A stretch of DNA of 47,414 bases from Actinomycetota bacterium (lineage in GTDB: Bacteria > Actinomycetota > Acidimicrobiia > IMCC26256 > PALSA-610). A program made the position numbers and the translations under genes. Of this stretch, positions 39,848-47,414 are shown in pieces. Each line of letters opens with the position of its first letter. Position 1 is the stretch's first letter. The stretch is from assembly GCA_003134555.1 (NCBI GenBank), contig PLBO01000152.1, positions 50,632 through 98,045 on the forward strand. The letters run 5' to 3'. Below the pieces are notes generated by a model. That model saw only the letters and a list, made by a program, of their open reading frames with translations. It did no database searches and had not been told where the DNA came from.

Positions 39848-41461
39848 TCAAATCCGCGCGGCCTCGACCCAGCGGCCGAACACGTCGGCGAGGGCGTCGA
39901 CGATCTCTCCGAGGGTCGCATAGACGCCCACCGCATCGACGAACGCGGGCATCAGGTTGACCTCGGGGTCGGCGGCCTCGGCCCGGACCCGCGCGAGGGC
40001 GGAGTCGACCGCGGTGGTGTCGCGCTCCCGTCGTACCTTCTCGAGCCGGCGCCGCTGTTCCTCTTCGACCTCGGGCCCGATGCGCAGGATCGGCGGCGGC
40101 GGTTCGTCGCTGCCCTCGAGGAAACCGTTCACGCCGACGACGATGTGCCGGCCCGTGTTCACCTTCCGCTCGAGCTCGTACGCGGAGTCGGCGATCTCGC
40201 CCTGGTACCAGCCCTCCTCGACGCCGCGGATCGCACCCTCGAGCATCGAACCGTCGCCCATCTCCGCGATCTCCGTGAACAGAACTTCGGCTTGCCGTTC
40301 CATCTCGTCGGTCAGTTCCTCGACGTACCACGAACCGCCGAGCGGATCGGCGACGTTCGTCACGCGCGTCTCGTGCGCGATGACCTGCTGGGTCCGTAAG
40401 GCGATGCGGGCCGCCTTCTCCGACGGCAACGCGAGGGTCTCGTCCATCGAATTCGTATGCAGGCTCTGGGTTCCGCCGAGCACGCCGGCGAGCGCCTCGA
40501 TCGCCGTGCGGACGATGTTCACCTCGGGCTGTTGCGCGGTGAGCGAAACTCCCGCCGTCTGCGTGTGGAAGCGCATCTGCAACGACCGCTCCAACTTCGC
40601 GCCGTAACGGTCGCGCATCCAGCGCGCCCAGATCCGGCGCGCGGCGCGGTACTTGGCGATTTCCTCGAAGAAGTCGACGTGCGCGTTGAAAAAGAACGAG
40701 AGCCGGGGCGCGAACGCGTCGACGGGCAGTCCGGCACGCAACGCGAGCTCGACGTACGCGAACCCGTTGGCAACGGTGAACGCGAGCTCCTGCGCGGCCG
40801 TCGAACCTGCCTCGCGGATGTGATACCCGGAGATCGAGATCGGATGCCACCGCGGCATCTCCGCGGTACAGAACCCGATGGTGTCGCGCACGAGCCGCAG
40901 CGACGGACGCGGCGGGAAGATGAATTCCTTTTGCGCCTGGTACTCCTTGAGGATGTCGTTCTGTAGCGTGCCGCCCAGACGCGCCCGCGCGACGCCGTTC
41001 GCTTCCGCGTGGGCGACGAACATCGCGAAGATCACCGCGGCCGGACCGTTGATCGTCATCGAGGTCGTGACCGCGCCGAGGTCGATGCCGCGGTAGAGGT
41101 CGTGCATGTCGGCCAGCGTGTCGACCGCGACGCCGCACTTGCCGACTTCGCCGAGCGCGAGCTCGTCGTCGGAGTCGCGGCCCATCAACGTGGGCAGATC
41201 GAACGCAGTCGACAGTCCGTCTCCGCCCGCGGCGAGGAGCTCGTGGAAACGACGGTTGGTGTCGATCGCGGTGCCGAATCCGGCGAACATCCGCATCGTC
41301 CAGAGCTTCGAGCGGTACATGTCGGTGTACGGGCCGCGCGTGTAGGGGTAGCGGCCGGGGCGCTCGGCGTCGGCCGGCCCGTATACGGGTTCGACCGGAA
41401 CACCGGACATGGTCTCGAAGCGGCTGGCCGAGCCGGAATCGGGTTCGGACTCGTTCGTCAC
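39848..41461 (-). CDS. B12-dependent acyl-CoA mutase large subunit (isobutyryl-CoA mutase-like pocket)
   Basis: A 537-residue catalytic subunit of the methylmalonyl-CoA mutase family without the C-terminal cobalamin-binding domain, so it needs a separate small subunit, not seen in the window. It aligns by eye throughout: [12 protein letters not shown] (about 38-49), [54 protein letters not shown] (conserved His), [42 protein letters not shown]. At the two positions that set specificity (Tyr89 and Arg207 in propionibacterial methylmalonyl-CoA mutase) it has Phe59 and Gln177, the pair known for isobutyryl-CoA mutase. The length is near IcmA (about 566). GTG start at 41461, nine bases after the SDR gene. 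Confidence 0.88.
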   Translation of the reverse strand: MTNESEPDSGSASRFETMSGVPVEPVYGPADAERPGRYPYTRGPYTDMYRSKLWTMRMFAGFGTAIDTNRRFHELLAAGGDGLSTAFDLPTLMGRDSDDELALGEVGKCGVAVDTLADMHDLYRGIDLGAVTTSMTINGPAAVIFAMFVAHAEANGVARARLGGTLQNDILKEYQAQKEFIFPPRPSLRLVRDTIGFCTAEMPRWHPISISGYHIREAGSTAAQELAFTVANGFAYVELALRAGLPVDAFAPRLSFFFNAHVDFFEEIAKYRAARRIWARWMRDRYGAKLERSLQMRFHTQTAGVSLTAQQPEVNIVRTAIEALAGVLGGTQSLHTNSMDETLALPSEKAARIALRTQQVIAHETRVTNVADPLGGSWYVEELTDEMERQAEVLFTEIAEMGDGSMLEGAIRGVEEGWYQGEIADSAYELERKVNTGRHIVVGVNGFLEGSDEPPPPILRIGPEVEEEQRRRLEKVRRERDTTAVDSALARVRAEAADPEVNLMPAFVDAVGVYATLGEIVDALADVFGRWVEAARI

Positions 41462-41470
41462 CGCTACATG

Positions 41471-42271
41471 CTAGATCCCGAACATGTCGGTGACGCCGTG
41501 GTCGCGGCCGGCCGTGTAGCCACCGTCGACCGCGATTGCCTGTCCGGTCACGAACGAGGCGTCGCGCGACATGAGAAACAGCGCCACCGCGGCGATCTCG
41601 TCGGGGCGGCCGAGCCGGCGCAGCTTGTGTTCGTGCCGGATCTGCTCGCGCACGTGCTCCATGCCCGGCATCCCGAAGACACCTTCGAGCATCGGCGTCT
41701 CGATGAACCCCGGACAGATTGCGTTCGCGCGTATACCGGCGCGTCCGTAGTCGATCGCGAGATTCTTGGTGAAGATGACGACCCCGCCCTTGGACGCGTT
41801 GTACGAGCTGCCGCCCGCGGTGCCTTCGAGGCCTTCGACGCTCGCAATCGTCACGACGCTGCCGCGCTCGCCTTCGACCGGCTCCTGGCCGAGCATGTGC
41901 GCGACCGCGTGCTTCGCGCACAAGAAGGTGCCGGTGAGGTTCACGTCGAGCACCCGTTGCCATTCGTCTCGATCGAGGAGGTGGGCCGGTCCACCACCTG
42001 CGACTCCGGCCGCGGTGACGATCGCGTCGATGCGCCCGTGCTCGGTGACCATGGCGTCGATCACGCCCGCGATCGCGTCCTCGTCGCGCACGTCGGCCTG
42101 CGCGAACGCAACGTCGGCCGCATCCTCCGGAAGGTCGAGCCCCGAGTTCGGCTCGGTCACGTCGACGCCCACGACGCGTGCGCCCTCGGCCGCGAAGCGC
42201 GCCACACATGCGAGCCCGATGCCGGATGCCGCGCCGGTGACCAGTGCGGACTTTCCGTCGAGTCGACCCAC
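41471..42271 (-). CDS. SDR family NAD(P)-dependent oxidoreductase
   Basis: A 266-residue classical short-chain dehydrogenase. The nucleotide motif TGAASGIGLACV (residues 13-24), DVTEPNSGLDLPEDA (Asp after strand 2 suggests NAD), NLTGTF, the catalytic Ser in VVTIASVEGLEG (about 140-151), YNASK (Tyr-Lys pair near 156-160) and ICPGFIETPM are all present. Related enzymes act as 3-hydroxyacyl-CoA or alcohol dehydrogenases. It is directly upstream of the acyl-CoA mutase gene on the same strand, so a CoA-linked hydroxyacyl substrate is plausible but unproven. GTG start at 42271. Confidence 0.9.
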   Translation of the reverse strand: MGRLDGKSALVTGAASGIGLACVARFAAEGARVVGVDVTEPNSGLDLPEDAADVAFAQADVRDEDAIAGVIDAMVTEHGRIDAIVTAAGVAGGGPAHLLDRDEWQRVLDVNLTGTFLCAKHAVAHMLGQEPVEGERGSVVTIASVEGLEGTAGGSSYNASKGGVVIFTKNLAIDYGRAGIRANAICPGFIETPMLEGVFGMPGMEHVREQIRHEHKLRRLGRPDEIAAVALFLMSRDASFVTGQAIAVDGGYTAGRDHGVTDMFGI

Positions 42272-42325
42272 GTAGACGTTCTAGTACGAGTCGATCGGCC
42301 GATGGAATCCGGAGCACCCTCGACT

Positions 42326-42341
42326 ATGGTCCATCGACCAT
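42326..42341. promoter_or_regulatory. Short inverted repeat in the glpX leader region
   Basis: ATGGTC-CATC-GACCAT is a perfect 6-bp inverted repeat with a 4-base loop. It overlaps a TANNNT-type hexamer (TATGGT, 42325-42330) and lies about 21 bases before the glpX start. It could be an operator or a small hairpin. Confidence 0.35.
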
Positions 42342-42362
42342 CCGAAGAGCGGGAGAGGCGAC

Positions 42363-43355
42363 ATGGAAGCGGAGCAGCAGCCCGATCGCAACCTCGCCAT
42401 GGAGCTCATGCGCGCCACCGAGGCCGCCGCGCTCGCCGCCGGTCGATGGATGGGCCGAGGCGACAAGAACGCAGCCGACGGCGCCGCGGTAGAGGCGATG
42501 CGCGTCGTGCTCAGCAGCGTGCGGATGGAAGGCATCGTGGTCATCGGCGAGGGCGAGAAGGACGAAGCCCCGATGCTCTACAACGGCGAGCAGATCGGCG
42601 ACGGTTCCCCGCCGAGCATGGACATCGCGGTCGACCCGGTCGACGGTACGACGCTCACCGCGCTCGGGCGGGGCGGCGCGATCGCGGTCATCGCGATGAG
42701 CGACCGGGGCACGATGTTCGATCCCGGTCCGTGCGTCTATATGGAGAAGATCGCGGCGGGTCCGGCCGCGGCCGACGTCATCGACATCGACGCGCCCGTG
42801 AAGGCCAATCTCGAGGCGGTGGCCAAGGCGCTCGGCGAGAAGGTGAGCGACGTCACCGCGGTCGTGCTCGACCGCGACCGTCACGCCGACATCATCCGCG
42901 AGTGTCGCGAAGCCGGCGCCCGCATCCGCTTGATCCCCGACGGCGACGTGGCCGGCGCGATCTCGGTCGCGTGGCGAAACTCCGGCAACGACATCCTCTT
43001 CGGCGTCGGCGGCACCCCCGAAGGTGTCATCGCGGCGTGCGCGCTCAAGGCACTCGGCGGCTCGATTCAGGGCAAGCTGTGGCCGCGCAACGACGAGGAG
43101 CGCAAGACCGCCGTCGACGCGGGTTACGACCTCGACAAGGTGCTGATGCTCGACGATCTCGTCTCGGGCGACGACGTCTTCTTCGCGGCAACCGGCATCA
43201 CCGACGGTGAGCTCCTGCGCGGCGTCCGTTACTGGGGCGAGGGCGCCGGCACCCAGAGCCTCGTCATGCGCTCCAAATCCGGGACGATCCGCATCATCGA
43301 AGCCCAGCACCACTGGACGAAGCTGAACTCGTACTCGGCCGTCAAGTACAGCTGA
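42363..43355 (+). CDS. glpX: Class II fructose-1,6-bisphosphatase (GlpX)
   Basis: A 330-residue gluconeogenic phosphatase. Metal/phosphate motifs [15 protein letters not shown] (residues 62-76) and [17 protein letters not shown] (about 89-105) are intact, as are [19 protein letters not shown] and [20 protein letters not shown] (about 217-236). The start ATG 42363 has GGGAGAGG about six bases upstream. It removes the 1-phosphate from fructose-1,6-bisphosphate and is the usual gluconeogenic FBPase of actinobacteria. It stands alone, divergent from the SDR-mutase pair, and is followed by the repeat-bearing gap before atpC. Confidence 0.96.
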   Translation: MEAEQQPDRNLAMELMRATEAAALAAGRWMGRGDKNAADGAAVEAMRVVLSSVRMEGIVVIGEGEKDEAPMLYNGEQIGDGSPPSMDIAVDPVDGTTLTALGRGGAIAVIAMSDRGTMFDPGPCVYMEKIAAGPAAADVIDIDAPVKANLEAVAKALGEKVSDVTAVVLDRDRHADIIRECREAGARIRLIPDGDVAGAISVAWRNSGNDILFGVGGTPEGVIAACALKALGGSIQGKLWPRNDEERKTAVDAGYDLDKVLMLDDLVSGDDVFFAATGITDGELLRGVRYWGEGAGTQSLVMRSKSGTIRIIEAQHHWTKLNSYSAVKYS

Positions 43356-43360
43356 CGCCG

Positions 43361-43435
43361 GCTACCGCAGTCCGGGAACAGCTTCAGCGTCGGCGAAGGC
43401 TTCCGCGCGGGGGTTGGGCGGCTGCCGCAGTCCGG
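43361..43435. repeat. Two 15-bp near-identical repeats 60 bp apart
   Basis: GCTACCGCAGTCCGG (43361-43375) and GCTGCCGCAGTCCGG (43421-43435) differ at one base. They lie in the 223-base gap between glpX and atpC (43356-43578), just before the 12-bp repeat array. No gene is seen in this gap. Confidence 0.6.
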
Positions 43436-43472
43436 ACGCTCCGCGCAACGGTGTGCCTCGGAAAGCTCGCGC

Positions 43473-43544
43473 TATCACCCGCACTATCACCCGCGCTATC
43501 ACCGGTGATATCACCGGTGATATCACCGGTGATATCACCTCGTA
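43473..43544. repeat. Six-unit 12-bp tandem repeat with palindromic core
   Basis: TATCACC recurs at 43473, 43485, 43497, 43509, 43521 and 43533, giving six 12-bp units. The first two end CGCAC and CGCGC, three read TATCACCGGTGA, and the last drifts (TATCACCTCGTA). The centre units form overlapping perfect palindromes TATCACCGGTGATA. The tract is in the convergent gap between glpX and atpC. Possible roles are a bidirectional terminator/hairpin tract, a binding array, or a slippage-prone minisatellite. Because the period is a multiple of three, frames through it stay open on both strands; I do not regard them as genes. Confidence 0.85.
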
Positions 43545-43578
43545 ATTCAGGGGTATTGCTCGGCGGGAGGCCGTCGAG

Positions 43579-43968
43579 TCAGGCGGCGCCGGCGACTTCG
43601 AGGCGGACGTCGGCACGCAACAACGCGGCGGCGGCGAGCTCGTCGTCGGGATTGACGCGCAGCGCTTCCTCGGCGCGCGTCTTGGCCTCGGTGGCGCGCG
43701 CGACGTCGATGTCGGCGGCGGGCTCGGCCACGTCGGAAAGGATTATCACCTGGTTGTGGCTGACCTCGACGAAGCCGCCGTGTACCGCGAACGACGCCTC
43801 GGTGCCGTCCTCGAACTTCACCCGGGCCGGCCAGTCGGCGAGCGCGCCGAGAAACGGTGCGTGATTGTCCTGGAACGCGATGTCGCCGCCGCCGAGGGTC
43901 CGCACGACGACCATGGGACCGGCGCCCTGATAGAGGACCTGTTCGGGCGAGACCAACTGCACATCCAT
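43579..43968 (-). CDS. atpC: ATP synthase F1 epsilon subunit
   Basis: A 129-residue epsilon subunit with the beta-sandwich N-terminal domain (MDVQLVSPEQVLYQGAGPMVVVRTLGGGDIAFQDNHAPFLGAL, containing the conserved DNHAPF-type turn), VHGGFVEVSHNQVIILSDVAE, and a C-terminal helical hairpin (VARATEAKTRAEEALR and DDELAAAALLRADVRLEV). Epsilon couples the rotor and can inhibit ATP hydrolysis. It is the last gene of the operon, eight bases after atpD, and its end faces the glpX gene across the repeat tract. Confidence 0.95.
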   Translation of the reverse strand: MDVQLVSPEQVLYQGAGPMVVVRTLGGGDIAFQDNHAPFLGALADWPARVKFEDGTEASFAVHGGFVEVSHNQVIILSDVAEPAADIDVARATEAKTRAEEALRVNPDDELAAAALLRADVRLEVAGAA

Positions 43969-43976
43969 GGAAGCGC

Positions 43977-46386
<2,410 letters not shown>

Positions 46387-46388
46387 GC

Positions 46389-47414
46389 TTATGCGCTCTC
46401 TGCCGCCGCGGTGGGGACGAACTGGGCCTTGAAGTCACCGACCGCCGTGGCCAGCGTGTCGCCCTCGGGCATCGCGCCGGTGTCGCGGACCTTGTTCAGG
46501 AGATCCGCGTGACGCGTGCGGATGAAGTCGAGCAGCTCGGTCTCGAACCGCTTCACGTCGGAGGTGGGAATGTCGTCGAGATAGCCGTTCGTGCCCGCGA
46601 AGATCGAGACGATCTGCTCCTGCACGGCCATCGGCTCGTGCAGACCCTGCTTCAAGAGCTCCACGAGGCGTGCACCGCGCTCGAGCTGCGCCTTCGATAC
46701 CGCGTCGAGCTCCGAACCGAACGTGGCGAAGGCCTCGAGCTCGCGGTACTGCGCGAGGTCGAGCTTCAGCGTTCCGGCCACCGCCTTCATCGCCTTGATC
46801 TGCGCGGCGCTTCCCACGCGCGACACCGAGATGCCCACGTCGACGGCCGGGCGCACACCCGACTTGAAGAGGTCGTCCTGCAGATAGATCTGACCGTCGG
46901 TGATCGAGATCACGTTGGTCGGGATGTACGCGGAGACGTCGCCGGCCTTGGTCTCGATGACCGGAAGCGCGGTCAGCGAACCCGCACCCCGCTCGTCGTT
47001 CAACTTCGCGGCGCGCTCCAGCAGACGGGAGTGCAGGTAGAAGACGTCGCCGGGGTACGCCTCGCGGCCCGGCGGGCGCCGGAGCAACAACGCCATCTGG
47101 CGGTACGCCTCCGCCTGCTTCGACAGGTCGTCGTACACGACCAGTGCGTGCTCGCCGTTCTCCATCCAGTGTTGACCCATCGCGCAACCGGTGTACGGCG
47201 CGAGGTACTTGAACACCGCTTCGTCGGAGGCCGGCGCGCTCACCACGACGGTGTACTCGAGCGCACCGTGCACGCGCAGGGTCTCGACAGTCTGCGCGAC
47301 CGTCGAGCCCTTCTGTCCGATGGCGACGTAGATGCATTTCACGCCCTGACCCTTTTGGTTCAGGATCGTGTCGACCGCGACGGTGGTCTTACCGGTCTTG
47401 CGGTCGCCGATGAT
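46389..47414 (-). CDS. atpA: ATP synthase F1 alpha subunit (5' end cut off by window)
   Basis: The frame enters at the right edge and runs 341 codons to TAA at 46389-46391; about 170 N-terminal residues are outside. The visible part begins at the nucleotide-binding loop [16 protein letters not shown] (usually GDRQTGKT; the Gln is Lys here), then [102 protein letters not shown] and [20 protein letters not shown]. These identify the non-catalytic nucleotide-binding alpha subunit. Gene order alpha-gamma-beta-epsilon is the common bacterial order. Confidence 0.97.
   Translation of the reverse strand: MIGDRKTGKTTVAVDTILNQKGQGVKCIYVAIGQKGSTVAQTVETLRVHGALEYTVVVSAPASDEAVFKYLAPYTGCAMGQHWMENGEHALVVYDDLSKQAEAYRQMALLLRRPPGREAYPGDVFYLHSRLLERAAKLNDERGAGSLTALPVIETKAGDVSAYIPTNVISITDGQIYLQDDLFKSGVRPAVDVGISVSRVGSAAQIKAMKAVAGTLKLDLAQYRELEAFATFGSELDAVSKAQLERGARLVELLKQGLHEPMAVQEQIVSIFAGTNGYLDDIPTSDVKRFETELLDFIRTRHADLLNKVRDTGAMPEGDTLATAVGDFKAQFVPTAAAESA

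Noticed and set aside
39741-42317. An 858-codon minus-strand frame spanning the mutase and SDR genes
   Set aside because: It is another frame of two well-supported genes and its translation is Arg-rich nonsense with no domain.
43473-43544. CRISPR array
   Set aside because: The repeat unit is only 12 bp, contiguous and without spacers, and no cas genes are present.
43362-43616. A short minus-strand frame encoding VISPVISPVISP-type repeats
   Set aside because: The repeats simply translate the 12-bp DNA array, whose period is a multiple of three; the opposite strand is open for the same reason. No start signal or homology is visible.

Overview
The window looks like a chromosomal segment of a high-GC Actinomycetota, most likely class Acidimicrobiia or a relative (inference). 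The reasons are strong G/C bias at third codon positions, cofactor F420 genes plus an F420-type luciferase-like oxidoreductase, two LytR-CpsA-Psr proteins, an actinobacterial acyl-CoA carboxylase alpha chain, and many GTG starts. I saw no rRNA, tRNA, insertion sequence, prophage or CRISPR array. Genes are tightly packed, often with 4-base start/stop overlaps, and no gene-free stretch exceeds 300 bases.

Layout. 1-2121 (-): truncated large membrane glycosyltransferase. 2280-4945 (+): a small helical protein, then F420 biosynthesis (fbiA, cofE, and a separate FbiB-type nitroreductase). 4952-14786 (-): envelope polysaccharide block with two LCP ligases, UDP-glucose dehydrogenase, UDP-xylose synthase-like enzyme, two family 2 glycosyltransferases, a His-rich membrane protein of unknown function, an NDP-sugar pyrophosphorylase and a sugar epimerase. 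14805-21490: acyl-CoA dehydrogenase (-) divergent from pabB-pabC (+), then birA (-) divergent from an acyl-CoA carboxylase alpha subunit (+), then a PhzF-like gene. 21479-23783 (-): UDP-glucuronate epimerase-like gene and a disulfide-less flavoprotein. 23828-26126 (+): galT-like, SRPBCC and F420 oxidoreductase genes. 26134-33859 (-): a long directon with crotonases, GNAT, MeaB, NifU-domain protein, MurA, a stand-alone nucleotidyl cyclase, a hydrolase and an S9 peptidase. 33923-39822: GT4, methyltransferase, alpha/alpha-barrel protein, an unknown, a second methyltransferase and a GT87 enzyme, probably a glycoconjugate locus. 39848-42271 (-): an acyl-CoA mutase large subunit with isobutyryl-CoA-mutase-like pocket residues, and an SDR. 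42363-43355 (+): glpX. 43579-47414 (-): atpA(partial)-atpG-atpD-atpC.

Functional themes are F420 production and use, sugar-nucleotide supply and envelope polymer assembly, and acyl-CoA metabolism (dehydrogenase, carboxylase with its biotin ligase, crotonases, mutase and MeaB). The most notable non-coding signals are a recurring TANNNT box 6-9 bases before many start codons (probable leaderless transcription), including a mirror-symmetric divergent pair at 15951-15992; two copies of a palindromic operator-like site at 20587-20649; and a 12-bp palindromic repeat array at 43473-43544 between glpX and atpC. These are sequence patterns; their functions are inferred.
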